Below are positions 32,720-40,959 of a DNA stretch of 64,000 bases, in pieces. Every line of letters starts with the position of its first letter. Within the stretch, counting starts at the first letter, position 1. The notes below the pieces were generated by a model. That model was not told the DNA's origin and searched no databases. It worked only from the letters and a program-made list of their open reading frames with translations. This DNA comes from Mycolicibacterium tusciae (GTDB taxonomy: Bacteria; Actinomycetota; Actinomycetes; Mycobacteriales; Mycobacteriaceae): positions 186,001-250,000 of the forward strand of contig NZ_MVIM01000007.1 in the NCBI RefSeq assembly GCF_002086795.1. The letters are read 5' to 3'. Both the position numbers and the translations under genes were made by a program.

Positions 32720-33220
32720 ATGACAGCCAACAACGACGACGACGGCATCGAGATCATCGGCGGGGAGCCGCGCGAAGCGCCTCAGGACGATGACGGGAAG
32801 TCGCTGACCGACCTGGTCGAGCAGCCCGCGAAGGTGATGCGGATCGGCACGATGATCAAGCAGCTGCTGGAGGAGGTGCGTGCGGCACCGCTGGACGACG
32901 CGAGCCGCAACAGGCTGCGCGAGATCCACCGGACCAGCATCGCCGAGCTCGAGGAAGGCCTGGCGCCCGAGCTGCGCGAAGAGCTGGAGCGCCTGACGCT
33001 GCCGTTCACCGAGGACGGGGTCCCGTCCGATGCCGAGCTTCGCATCGCGCAGGCTCAGTTGGTGGGCTGGCTGGAAGGCCTGTTCCACGGCATCCAGACG
33101 GCATTGTTCGCCCAGCAGATGGCGGCGCGCCAGCAGCTGGAGCAGATGCGGGGCCAGGGTGCGCTGCCACCAGGAATGGCTGGACCGCGCGGCGGCGCCG
33201 GGACCGGCCAGTACCTCTAG
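32720..33220 (+). CDS. bpa: Bacterial proteasome activator Bpa
   Basis: The 166-aa protein begins at ATG 32720 behind GAGAGGA. It has an acidic disordered head (NNDDDGIEIIGGE), a four-helix region (about 30-140) and a C-terminal Gly/Pro tail ending GQYL, the HbYX-like motif that docks into the 20S proteasome alpha ring. Bpa forms dodecameric rings and lets the proteasome degrade unfolded proteins without ATP. Presence of the proteasome agrees with an actinobacterium. It is 11 bp upstream of wzt. Confidence 0.94.
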   Translation: MTANNDDDGIEIIGGEPREAPQDDDGKSLTDLVEQPAKVMRIGTMIKQLLEEVRAAPLDDASRNRLREIHRTSIAELEEGLAPELREELERLTLPFTEDGVPSDAELRIAQAQLVGWLEGLFHGIQTALFAQQMAARQQLEQMRGQGALPPGMAGPRGGAGTGQYL

Positions 33221-33231
33221 GAGCCCTGCAC

Positions 33232-34047
33232 GTGGCCCCACACATCTCGACGCGCAACGCCTGGGTGGAGTTCCCGATCTTCGACGCCAAGTCGCGGTCG
33301 TTGAAGAAGGCGTTCCTCGGGAAGGCCGGCGGAGCGATCGGCCGCAACGAGTCCAACGTCGTCGTCATCGAGGCGCTGCGCGACATCACGATGTCGCTGG
33401 AACTCGGCGATCGCGTCGGGCTCGTCGGACACAACGGCGCAGGCAAGTCGACGCTGCTGCGGCTGCTGTCCGGCATCTATGAACCCACCCGCGGCGTCGC
33501 GACGGTGACCGGCCGGGTGGCGCCGGTGTTCGATCTCGGGGTCGGCATGGATCCCGAGATCACCGGGTTCGAGAACATCATCATCCGCGGACTGTTCCTC
33601 GGGCAGACGCGTAAGCAGATGTTGGCCAAGGTCGACGAGATCGCGGACTTCACCGAGCTGGGCGACTACCTGTCCATGCCGTTGCGTACGTACTCGACCG
33701 GTATGCGGGTACGCCTGGCGATGGGTGTGGTGACGAGCATCGACCCCGAGATCCTGTTGCTCGACGAGGGCATCGGAGCGGTGGACGCCGATTTTCTGAA
33801 GAAGGCGCAGTCGCGGCTGCAGAGCCTTGTCGAGCGGTCCGGCATCCTGGTGTTCGCGAGCCACTCGAACGAATTCCTGGCCCGCCTGTGCAAGACCGCG
33901 ATGTGGATCGACCACGGCACCATCAAGATGACCGGCGGCATCGAGGAGGTCGTGCGCGCGTACGAGGGCGAGGACGCCGCCCGTCATGTGCGCGAAGTCC
34001 TCGACGAACACCGCTCGGATTGGCCGGCTACGGTCCCCGATGAGTGA
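33232..34047 (+). CDS. wzt: Galactan exporter ATPase Wzt
   Basis: The 271-aa ABC ATPase has Walker A GHNGAGKST (about 66-74), the signature YSTGMRVRLA and Walker B ILLLDEGIGAVD. It belongs to the O-antigen/teichoic-acid exporter group (Wzt/TagH) and corresponds to Rv3781, which with Rv3783 is thought to export the lipid-linked galactan precursor across the membrane. A C-terminal carbohydrate-binding domain, present in longer Wzt proteins, is absent. GTG 33232 is the start; the last eight bases overlap glfT1. Confidence 0.93.
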   Translation: MAPHISTRNAWVEFPIFDAKSRSLKKAFLGKAGGAIGRNESNVVVIEALRDITMSLELGDRVGLVGHNGAGKSTLLRLLSGIYEPTRGVATVTGRVAPVFDLGVGMDPEITGFENIIIRGLFLGQTRKQMLAKVDEIADFTELGDYLSMPLRTYSTGMRVRLAMGVVTSIDPEILLLDEGIGAVDADFLKKAQSRLQSLVERSGILVFASHSNEFLARLCKTAMWIDHGTIKMTGGIEEVVRAYEGEDAARHVREVLDEHRSDWPATVPDE

Positions 34048-34942
34048 CACGGTGTGCGCCGTCGTGGTCACGCACCGGCGTCCCGACGAACTCGCCAAGT
34101 CGCTGGAAGCGGTGGCGGCCCAGACCCGCACGCCGGACCACTTGGTCGTCGTCGACAACGACAACGATCCGCGCGTCGCCGAACTCGTTGCCGGACAACC
34201 GCTTCCGACTACTTACATTGGCTCCCGGCGGAACCTGGGCGGCGCTGGAGGTTTCGCGCTGGGGATGCTGCACGCGCTGACGCTCGGTAGCGACTGGGTG
34301 TGGCTGGCTGACGACGACGGGCGGCCCGCCGACTCCGAAGTGCTCGGCACTCTTCTCGCGTGCGCGGAGAAACATCGGCTGGCAGCCGTCTCGCCAATGG
34401 TGTGCGATATGAATGACCCTGGGCGCCTGGCGTTTCCATTGCGTCGCGGGTTGGTGTGGCGACGCCGGGCCTCAGAGTTGCGCACCGAGACGTCTACCGA
34501 TCTGCTTGCAGGCATCGCGTCGTTGTTCAACGGCGCACTGTTCCGCGCGTCGACGCTGGAGGCCACCGGCGTACCGGATCTGCGGCTGTTCGTGCGCGGC
34601 GACGAGACAGAACTGCACCGTCGCCTGGTACGGACGGGGCTGCCGTTCGGCACCTGCCTGGACGCGGTCTATCTACACCCGCAGGGCGGCGACGAGTTCA
34701 AGCCGATCCTGGGCGGACGGATGCACACGCAGTACCCCGACGACAAAACCAAGCGGTTCTTCACGTATCGCAACCGTGGATACCTGCAGTCGCAGCCGGG
34801 CCTTCGGAAGCTGGTGTTCCAGGAGTGGGTTCGGTTCGGCTGGTACTTCCTGGTGTCGCGGCGCGACCCCGCAGGTCTGATGGAATGGATTCGGTTGCGG
34901 CGCATGGGCCGTAAGGAAAGGTTCGGGAGGCCCGCACAGTGA
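34040..34942 (+). CDS. glfT1: Galactofuranosyltransferase GlfT1
   Basis: The 300-aa GT2 enzyme adds the first galactofuranose residues to the decaprenyl-PP-GlcNAc-Rha acceptor in arabinogalactan synthesis. AVVVTHRRPDEL at the N-terminus, VVVDNDND, and the metal-binding DDD (D91-D93 in WLADDDGRP) are visible. GGAGGFALGM is characteristic of the GlfT family. The C-terminal half is basic (KLVFQEWVRFGWYFLVSRR), suggesting membrane contact. It overlaps wzt by 8 bp and wzm by 4 bp (GTGA), an arrangement known from mycobacteria. Confidence 0.95.
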   Translation: MSDTVCAVVVTHRRPDELAKSLEAVAAQTRTPDHLVVVDNDNDPRVAELVAGQPLPTTYIGSRRNLGGAGGFALGMLHALTLGSDWVWLADDDGRPADSEVLGTLLACAEKHRLAAVSPMVCDMNDPGRLAFPLRRGLVWRRRASELRTETSTDLLAGIASLFNGALFRASTLEATGVPDLRLFVRGDETELHRRLVRTGLPFGTCLDAVYLHPQGGDEFKPILGGRMHTQYPDDKTKRFFTYRNRGYLQSQPGLRKLVFQEWVRFGWYFLVSRRDPAGLMEWIRLRRMGRKERFGRPAQ

Positions 34943-35769
34943 CGTTCACCGACGCTGCCGCACAGTCGAAGACGTTTGGCCGCGCCTGGGGCGACCTGGT
35001 GGCGGGCTTCGGCAAACGCGAGCTGTGGTTTCACCTGGGCTGGCAGGACATCAAGCAGCGCTACCGCAGGTCGGTGCTCGGGCCGTTCTGGATCACGATT
35101 GCAACCGGCGCCACGGCGGTCGCTATGGGTCTGTTGTACTCCAAGTTGTTCAAGCTTCCGCTCGAAGAGCATCTGCCCTATGTGACGCTGGGCCTTATCG
35201 TCTGGAACCTCATCAACGCGTCGATTCTCGAGGGCGCGGAGGTCTTCATCGCGAATGAGGGCCTCATCAAACAGCTTCCGACGCCGCTGTCCGTTCACGT
35301 GTACCGATTGGTGTGGCGGCAGATCATCCTGTTCGGCCACAACATGATCATCTTCGTGATCATCGCGTTCATCTATCCGAAACCGTGGACTTGGCCCGAC
35401 CTGGCGGTCATTCCTGCCTTGTTCCTCATCGTCTTGAACTGCGTGTGGGTATCGCTGTGCTTCGGCATTCTGGCGACCCGGTACCGCGACATCAGCCCGC
35501 TACTGGTCAGCCTGGTTCAGTTGTTGTTCTTCATGACGCCGATCATCTGGAACGAGTCGACGCTGCAGCAGCAGGGTGCGGGTGACTACGCGCGGATCGT
35601 CGAACTGAATCCGCTGCTGCACTATCTGGACATCGTGCGGGCGCCTCTGCTCGGCGCGGATCAAGAGGTGCACCACTGGGTCGTGGTCATTGTGCTGACC
35701 GTCATCGGATGGACGCTCGCCGCGTTCGCGATGCGGCAATACCGGTCGCGCGTCGCGTACTGGGTTTAG
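34939..35769 (+). CDS. wzm: Galactan exporter permease Wzm
   Basis: The 276-aa protein has about six membrane segments after an amphipathic N-terminal region (LGWQDIKQRYRRSVLGPFW, the ABC-2 exporter signature). It pairs with Wzt and corresponds to Rv3783. The conserved loop ATRYRDISPLLVSLVQLLFFMTPIIW is typical of the Wzm/TagG group. GTG 34939 overlaps the glfT1 stop, so the three genes wzt-glfT1-wzm are translationally coupled. Confidence 0.94.
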   Translation: MTFTDAAAQSKTFGRAWGDLVAGFGKRELWFHLGWQDIKQRYRRSVLGPFWITIATGATAVAMGLLYSKLFKLPLEEHLPYVTLGLIVWNLINASILEGAEVFIANEGLIKQLPTPLSVHVYRLVWRQIILFGHNMIIFVIIAFIYPKPWTWPDLAVIPALFLIVLNCVWVSLCFGILATRYRDISPLLVSLVQLLFFMTPIIWNESTLQQQGAGDYARIVELNPLLHYLDIVRAPLLGADQEVHHWVVVIVLTVIGWTLAAFAMRQYRSRVAYWV

Positions 35770-35874
35770 TTTCGAGCGCGAGCCGAGCGGCCGTGCTCGG
35801 GCAGTTATCCCCAATGGCGGTTTTATCCACAGGTTGGTTTGAGCTGCGGTTTCGCGCCGGTGCCGCAGGTAGTG

Positions 35875-35890
35875 TCGAACTTATGTTCGA
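35875..35890. promoter_or_regulatory. Perfect mycobacterial SOS (LexA) box
   Basis: TCGAAC (35875-35880), TTAT, GTTCGA (35885-35890) is an exact match to the mycobacterial LexA consensus TCGAAC-N4-GTTCGA. The ATG at 35883 of the 13E12-type gene lies inside it, so LexA binding would cover the start codon. 13E12-family genes are known members of the mycobacterial SOS regulon. Confidence 0.9.
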
Positions 35891-37505
35891 TCGATTGGTA
35901 GCCGAGGCCCATTGCAGCCGGGGTGGTGCGGCGGTTGGGGCGTGGGCGCGGGTGGAGAACGCCGCCTGTGCGCGAAGGCTTTTCGCGACCGCTGACGAGC
36001 TTGAGCGGATGCTGGCCGCCGATGGGTCTGATGAGCGTGAGCAGTGGTGTCTGGACAACTGGGGTGCGGTCGCGGCGTCGGTGGCCGCCGCGCAGAACGT
36101 GTCGCTGGGGGTGGCCTCGCATCAACTGCTGATCGCCATCGGGTTGCGCGAACGGCTCCCGCGGGTGGGTGAGGTGTTCGCCGCCGGCGCGATCAACTAC
36201 CGGCTGGTGTCGGCGATCGTGGCCCGCACCCGGCTGATCAGCGATCCCGACGCCATGGCCAAAGTCGACACCGAGATCGCCGCCCGGGTCGAAGACTGGG
36301 GATCGCTGTCGGCGCACAAGACCGAGACCGAGATCGACTACTGGGTCGATCGCTATGACCCCGCGGCGGTGCGGCGCACCGAATACTCCGCCCGCCACTG
36401 CCATGTCGATGTCGGCGACCCCGACGACGGATCAGGTGTGGTGTTCATCGAGGGCCGGCTGATCATCACCGACGGCGAAGCGCTGGACCAGCGGTTGGAC
36501 GCCATGGCGCGCACGGTGTGCGACCGCGATCCGCGCACCCACGATCAGCGCCGCGCCGCGGCCCTGGGGGCGTTGGCTCATCGCGCCGACCGGCTGGCCT
36601 GCCAATGCGGGAACCCCGACTGCGACGCCGCCACCGTCCAAGCCAGCGCGGTGGTGGTGCATGTCATTGCCCACGAGGAGTCGCTGACCGATGACACCCC
36701 GGTGTCGTTGGACGGCGAAGAACCGGTGGATCCGGATCGCAAACCGTGGCAGGAGATGACCTGGCGCGAATTGCTGGCCCCCCGCCCACCCGAACCCGAG
36801 GTGATCGCTGCCACGCCGCCGGCGGTGCTGCTCGGTGGTGGGATGCTGCCCGCCCCCTTGTTGGCCGCCAAGGTCGCCGGCTCGGCGAAGATCGTCCCGA
36901 TCCGCCATCCCGGTGATGCGCCGCCCGAACCGCGCTACCTCCCCAGTGCTGTCCTCGCGACGTTTGTGCGGTGTCGGGATATGACGTGCCGGTTCCCGGG
37001 TTGCGACCACCCCGCCGACAGCTGCGATATCGACCACACCATCGCCTACCCGCACGGCCCGACCCAGGCATCCAACCTCAAATGTCTATGCCGACAACAC
37101 CACTTACTCAAAACGTTCTGGGGCTGGCACGACGAACAGCACCCCGACGGCACCGTCATCTGGACGTGCCCGCAGGGCCAGACCTACACCACCTATCCCG
37201 GCAGCCGACTGCTGTTCCCCACCCTGTGCCGACCCACCGCCCCCACCGTCATCCGCAAGACACCCGCGACGACCACCGAGCCGGCCGCGCGCGGGCTGGC
37301 CATGCCCCGACGCACCGCCACCCGCGCACAGAACCGCACCCAAGCCATCAACGACGAACGCCGATACAACCAAACCCTCATCCACACCGAAGCCGAAGAG
37401 CGCACCCGCAATCAACAGCAAGAGGATGCCGGAAACGATTGTGGCGACAGCTATTTCCCCACCCGACCACCACCCCCGAGCGACCACGACCCAGCACCGT
37501 TCTAA
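35883..37505 (+). CDS. DUF222/HNH endonuclease-domain protein (13E12 repeat family)
   Basis: ATG 35883 gives 540 aa. The N-terminal DUF222 domain (about 10-330) has ERMLAADG and VSAIVARTRLI features, and the C-terminal HNH nuclease core reads CRFPGCDHPADSCDIDHTIAYP, then NLKCLCRQHHLLKTF, with the zinc-like cysteine pairs and catalytic histidines intact. A Thr/Arg/Pro-rich tail follows. The family is multi-copy in mycobacterial genomes and of unknown cellular role; SOS control is indicated by the box over the start. The frame remains open upstream to 35709, but that part overlaps wzm. Confidence 0.9.
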   Translation: MFDRLVAEAHCSRGGAAVGAWARVENAACARRLFATADELERMLAADGSDEREQWCLDNWGAVAASVAAAQNVSLGVASHQLLIAIGLRERLPRVGEVFAAGAINYRLVSAIVARTRLISDPDAMAKVDTEIAARVEDWGSLSAHKTETEIDYWVDRYDPAAVRRTEYSARHCHVDVGDPDDGSGVVFIEGRLIITDGEALDQRLDAMARTVCDRDPRTHDQRRAAALGALAHRADRLACQCGNPDCDAATVQASAVVVHVIAHEESLTDDTPVSLDGEEPVDPDRKPWQEMTWRELLAPRPPEPEVIAATPPAVLLGGGMLPAPLLAAKVAGSAKIVPIRHPGDAPPEPRYLPSAVLATFVRCRDMTCRFPGCDHPADSCDIDHTIAYPHGPTQASNLKCLCRQHHLLKTFWGWHDEQHPDGTVIWTCPQGQTYTTYPGSRLLFPTLCRPTAPTVIRKTPATTTEPAARGLAMPRRTATRAQNRTQAINDERRYNQTLIHTEAEERTRNQQQEDAGNDCGDSYFPTRPPPPSDHDPAPF

Positions 37506-37524
37506 CGGCAACCGCTCGTCGCAA

Positions 37525-38001
37525 CTATTTCCGGAAGACCACCCAGCGCATCATGGTGTACATGTACACCGCCTCGCAGGCGCCCGCACCGAGGCGTGCG
37601 ATGCGGTAATCCACACCCAGCGCTGTCAGCAGGCTGGACACTCCGAGGATGAACGCCAGGTAGTTGACCACCACCACGACGACGTAGATGGCGAACTGCG
37701 GCCCGACGGGAGCGTGCGAGGAGAAGTTGAAGATCCGGTTGAGGACGTAACTCAACGCGAACGCGCACGCGTAAGCCACTGTCACCGCAATCGGCACCGG
37801 CAGCGCCAACACGCCGTGCAGCAGGTAGAGCAGCACCAGGTCGACGCCGAACGTGAAGCTGTTGATCAGACAGAACCCGAGAAACGTCGGCGCAACAAGG
37901 GAACTCAGCCCGAACGGCAGGACGGCGACCACCCTGTCACAGAACCGGTGGAACCGTTCGACCGCTCCCGTCCTGGCAGGAGTCGACGACTCGACCGTCA
38001 C
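37525..38001 (-). CDS. GtrA-family membrane protein
   Basis: GTG 38001 gives 158 aa; an upstream extension to 38049 has no hydrophobic or family features. Four membrane segments follow a basic head (about 35-55, 60-82, 95-113, 118-135). LNRIFNFSSHAPVG is the GtrA loop motif. GtrA proteins are proposed flippases or anchors for polyprenyl-linked sugars; the mycobacterial Rv3789 acts in arabinogalactan assembly. Proximity to wzt-glfT1-wzm makes a cell-wall role attractive. It may be cotranscribed with the rhomboid gene 64 bp upstream. Confidence 0.82.
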   Translation of the reverse strand: MTVESSTPARTGAVERFHRFCDRVVAVLPFGLSSLVAPTFLGFCLINSFTFGVDLVLLYLLHGVLALPVPIAVTVAYACAFALSYVLNRIFNFSSHAPVGPQFAIYVVVVVVNYLAFILGVSSLLTALGVDYRIARLGAGACEAVYMYTMMRWVVFRK

Positions 38002-38065
38002 ATGTCCACGCTGACATGCATGAGTGACCGGCAATTGAGCAGCGGGCAAATTCTCGGGACGCGTG

Positions 38066-38899
38066 TCAGGCGAGCCCGGCCATGGCGAGGAGATTGGCTG
38101 TGCGCCACCAGATCAGCAGGATGAACATCAGCAGCAGTCCCACGGTGGCGGCGATCTGGATCGCGGTGCGGTGCTTCCGCGGTGCATAGGCATAGGCCGC
38201 GGCGATCGCCGCACCCGTTACGAGCCCGCCGAGATGGCCCTGCCAACTGATGTTCGGCACCACGAAGGTGATGACCAGGTTGATCGCGATGAGCCCGATA
38301 ACCCATCGGGTGTCCATGTTCAGCCTTCTGCCGACCACGAACGTGGCGCCGAAGAGGCCGAAGACCGCACCGGAAGCGCCTGCGGTCTGGCCGCCGAGCG
38401 TCGACAGCAGATACACCACGACCGACCCACCGAGCGCGCTCATCAGGTAGAGCGAACTGAACCGTAACCGGCCAAGCGCGATCTCCAGCGGCGGTCCGAT
38501 CACATATAGCGCCCACATGTTGAAGACGATGTGCATCGGGCCGTAGTGCAGGAACGCCGACGTCAACAGCCGATACCACTCCCCGTCGGCCACCGCCGGC
38601 GCAAACAGCACCAGCGCGCGCTCCAGTTCGGACGACATCGTCTGCAGCACGAACATCACGACGTTGATACCGATCAGCACATACGTGACGAGCGGAGTGT
38701 TCACCGGCACACCGCCGAACTGAGTGCGGGTCTGCCGAACGCTTCTGACGCCCTCGCCGACGCATTCGGCGCACTGGTGCCCGACGGATGCGTCGCGCAT
38801 GCACTCGGGGCAGATGTAGCGGTTGCAGCGGGTGCACCGCACATACGTCGCGCGGTCAGGATGCCGATAGCAGGTTGGCGCCTGCGGCGGGGTGGTCAT
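38066..38899 (-). CDS. Rhomboid intramembrane serine protease with zinc-finger head
   Basis: The 277-aa polytopic protease has the catalytic Ser176 in GASGAVFG and His222 in WQGHLGG; HIVFNMWAL in helix 2 is the third conserved region. About six membrane helices are present between 65 and 275. The first 48 residues form a B-box-like zinc finger (CYRHP ... CTRCNRYICPECM ... HQCAEC), placed in the cytoplasm. Its substrate is unknown. It is two bases downstream of the VOC gene and likely in one operon with GtrA. Confidence 0.93.
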   Translation of the reverse strand: MTTPPQAPTCYRHPDRATYVRCTRCNRYICPECMRDASVGHQCAECVGEGVRSVRQTRTQFGGVPVNTPLVTYVLIGINVVMFVLQTMSSELERALVLFAPAVADGEWYRLLTSAFLHYGPMHIVFNMWALYVIGPPLEIALGRLRFSSLYLMSALGGSVVVYLLSTLGGQTAGASGAVFGLFGATFVVGRRLNMDTRWVIGLIAINLVITFVVPNISWQGHLGGLVTGAAIAAAYAYAPRKHRTAIQIAATVGLLLMFILLIWWRTANLLAMAGLA

Positions 38900-38901
38900 G
38901 C

Positions 38902-39309
38902 CTACAGCGTGCCGAACAATTCGATCCAGTTGCCATCGGGATCGGCGACGAACATCCAGCCCATGCCCGGGACCGGCTCGAACTCTGTGAGCGACTCCAC
39001 CACCTCATACGGCGACTCGGCGAACGTCTTCGACAGCCCGGTCAGATCCTTGACCCCGATCGTGAAGTAACGGACCCCGGCCGCCGCGCGCCCACCACCG
39101 GGCGTCACGGGTAACGGCGGCGGCGTCGTGAACGTCACCAGCTTCAGGACGCTGCCACCCAGCGAGTAGCGGCGCTGCGAACCGCCGGGAAACTCGATCT
39201 CACCCTGGAATTCGAGCTCGAGGAAACCCTCATAGAAGGCGACCATCGCCTCGAGATTCGTCGTCACCAGACCGACCTCGATGCCCGGTGAGAGCAGATC
39301 CAGTTTCAC
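38902..39309 (-). CDS. VOC (glyoxalase/bleomycin-resistance) family protein
   Basis: GTG 39309, preceded by a purine-rich GAGAAGCGAGG, gives 135 aa; the frame is open to 39468 but without features. Two beta-alpha-beta-beta-beta modules are visible: GLVTTNLEAMVAFYEGFLEL, and later YFTIGVKDLTG, ending FVADPDGNWIELFG with the metal-binding glutamate. Metalloenzymes of this superfamily act on lactoyl-glutathione, catechols or antibiotics; the substrate here is unknown. Confidence 0.85.
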   Translation of the reverse strand: MKLDLLSPGIEVGLVTTNLEAMVAFYEGFLELEFQGEIEFPGGSQRRYSLGGSVLKLVTFTTPPPLPVTPGGGRAAAGVRYFTIGVKDLTGLSKTFAESPYEVVESLTEFEPVPGMGWMFVADPDGNWIELFGTL

Positions 39310-39848
39310 GTGCGCCTCGCTTCTCGAGAAGTGTTGTCCCCAGCAGGTCTGCTGGAGGCTGGTCCCAGTGATCGATGCTGACGACCGCTTCGAGCGGTCG
39401 CCGCCGGACCGGACCGTGGCCGCCCTTGGGCCAACCGACGACCCGGCCATCATCCAATCCTCCGGCACGCCTCCGTAGGAGGCCCAGCTCAGCCGCGGGC
39501 CGAATCGTCCTGGCCGTGGCCATCACTTCCCACACGTCGTCGCTTGCATCCGGCATGCGCACGAACCTACTGCCCAACCGCGTAACGATTCGGTCTCTAT
39601 CGAAATCACGATCAATTAAGAATGCCCGCCGAAACCTGAGGAATTTCAAGATCTGTACGGCCATCTGGTCGCGGACTTATCGAATTTCACCGAAATTGCG
39701 GCATAAATCACGTCCTCGCGGTGTAACGCTGTCGGCGCAGGCAGAGGTGCTACAGAGCCGTCAGATGACGCATCATTTGTTTCGCTACCGTGGATCTCGG
39801 GAACGGGGGAGACACCGAGACCATTCGCAATAAAAGGAAGAAAGGCAT
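39310..39848. other. Intergenic region upstream of the haemophore-like gene
   Basis: The region between the VOC start and the haemophore-like gene has frames of up to about 150 codons, none with protein-like composition. GC drops after about 39560. The last bases before 39849 hold a good ribosome binding site (AAAGGAAGAAAGG), so the promoter of the secreted protein lies here. No iron box or terminator was recognised with confidence. Confidence 0.5.
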
Positions 39849-40247
39849 ATGAAGTTATCTGATATCAATGCTCGAATCGTCGGCGCATGTGCAGCGGGCT
39901 CGCTGCTCGGGGGCCTGGCGGTGGCGACCATCGCCGCACCGTCGGCCATGGCCACTCCTGCCGGTTGCAGCGCCAGCGAGCTGTCGGGCACCGTCAGCTC
40001 CGCGACGGGTTCAGCACAGGCGTACCTGGCCAGCCATCCGGGCGCCAACGCGGCGGTGACAACGGCGTTCAGCCAGCCGCGTGACCAGGCCGCATCTACT
40101 CTGCGCGCCTACTTCACCGCCAACCCGGGTGAGTACCAGGACCTGCGTGGAATCCTGTCGCCGATCGGCGACAAGCAGAGCCAGTGCAACGTCGCGGTGC
40201 TGCCGCCGGACCTCGCATCGGCATACAGCCAGTTCATGGCCGGCTAA
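39849..40247 (+). CDS. Haemophore-type secreted haem-binding protein
   Basis: The 132-aa protein has a signal peptide (about residues 1-35, ending SAMATPAG) and a mature helical domain with two cysteines (C40 and C120 region) and the segment AYLASHPGANAAVTTAFSQP, followed by LRAYFTANPGEYQDLRGILSP. This is the mycobacterial haem-binding (Rv0203-like, MHB) pattern. Rv0203-type proteins carry haem to membrane importers MmpL3/MmpL11. No partner transporter is adjacent. A strong terminator follows. Confidence 0.83.
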   Translation: MKLSDINARIVGACAAGSLLGGLAVATIAAPSAMATPAGCSASELSGTVSSATGSAQAYLASHPGANAAVTTAFSQPRDQAASTLRAYFTANPGEYQDLRGILSPIGDKQSQCNVAVLPPDLASAYSQFMAG

Positions 40248-40265
40248 ATCCAGCAATCGCGTAAC

Positions 40266-40306
40266 GAAAACCCGCCGTCACAGCCCCGCTGTGGCGGCGG
40301 GTTTTC
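40266..40306 (+). terminator. Intrinsic terminator hairpin
   Basis: The arms GAAAACCCGCCGTCACAG (40266-40283) and CTGTGGCGGCGGGTTTTC (40289-40306) pair over 18 bp with a single G-U, around the loop CCCCG. A TTTTC run ends the stem. It lies 19 bp after the stop of the haemophore-like gene and is the strongest hairpin noticed in the window. Confidence 0.9.
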
Positions 40307-40350
40307 GCGCCGGAAGTAACAATTTCGACGCACGCTTAGACTGACTTGTT

Positions 40351-40959
40351 ATGAGGCCGACGAGAACTTCAGCGCTCGCGGCGGCGCTGCTGGTTGCCGC
40401 CGGCGTTTCCGCTGCTTACGCTAATGCGCAACCCAGCACGGAGCCGGCTCCGGCGCCCGCCCCGTCCGAAACGCCCGCACCGGATGGGCAGCCTTCCGCG
40501 GAGGCGGCCCCGCCCGGCCCGAAGACCACCATCGACGCCGACGGCACCTACGCGGTCGGATCAGACATCGTGCCGGGCGTCTACTCGTCGGCGGGCCCAA
40601 GTCCCAACGGCACGGCGTGCTACTGGAAGCGTGCCGCCGGCGACGAACTACTCGACAACGCGCTCACCAAGAAGCCGGCGGTGGTGCAGATCCTCGCGAA
40701 CGACTCGACGTTCACGACCAACGACTGCCAGACCTGGGCACTGACCCCCAACGCCCCCCTGCCGCGACAGGCCGGCCCCGGCGACCTGCTGAGTCAACTC
40801 GCCCCGCTCATCGGGTCCGGCATCATGAACGGCGGCCGGTCGGGTCCGCCCGCAGCCGGATCGCCACCGGCTGCAGAGGCACCGGCTGCAGAGGCACCCG
40901 TAACAGAGACTCCGACCGAGCACATACCCGGGACGGGCGCGGCGCCCGGACCGGGGTGA
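40351..40959 (+). CDS. Secreted Ala/Pro-rich protein of unknown function
   Basis: The 202-aa product has a signal peptide to about residue 27 (VSAAYANAQ) and an Ala/Pro/Glu-rich stretch at 28-60 (TEPAPAPAPSETPAPDG). A small folded region at about 60-125 shows DGTYAVGSDIVPGVYSSAG and two cysteines. The tail is again low-complexity with an APAAEAP repeat, encoded by a 15-bp tandem duplication. The folded part resembles exported lipoprotein-like domains with a GxYxVGxDIxPGxY pattern, but no function is known. The stop overlaps the lipE start (GTGA). Confidence 0.75.
   Translation: MRPTRTSALAAALLVAAGVSAAYANAQPSTEPAPAPAPSETPAPDGQPSAEAAPPGPKTTIDADGTYAVGSDIVPGVYSSAGPSPNGTACYWKRAAGDELLDNALTKKPAVVQILANDSTFTTNDCQTWALTPNAPLPRQAGPGDLLSQLAPLIGSGIMNGGRSGPPAAGSPPAAEAPAAEAPVTETPTEHIPGTGAAPGPG
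40866..40895 (+). repeat. 15-bp tandem duplication in coding sequence
   Basis: ACCGGCTGCAGAGGC occurs twice in direct succession (40866-40880, 40881-40895). It is in frame and encodes the repeated PAAEA units in the tail of the secreted Ala/Pro-rich protein. Such tracts change copy number easily by slippage. Confidence 0.85.

Noticed and set aside
35709..35882. Upstream extension of the 13E12 gene
   Set aside because: It overlaps the end of wzm, lacks family features, and the ATG at 35883 lies in the SOS box as in other family members.
39375..39833. Plus-strand frame of about 150 codons before the haemophore-like gene
   Set aside because: Low-complexity Arg/Pro/Ser content and no domain; it overlaps the divergent promoter region.
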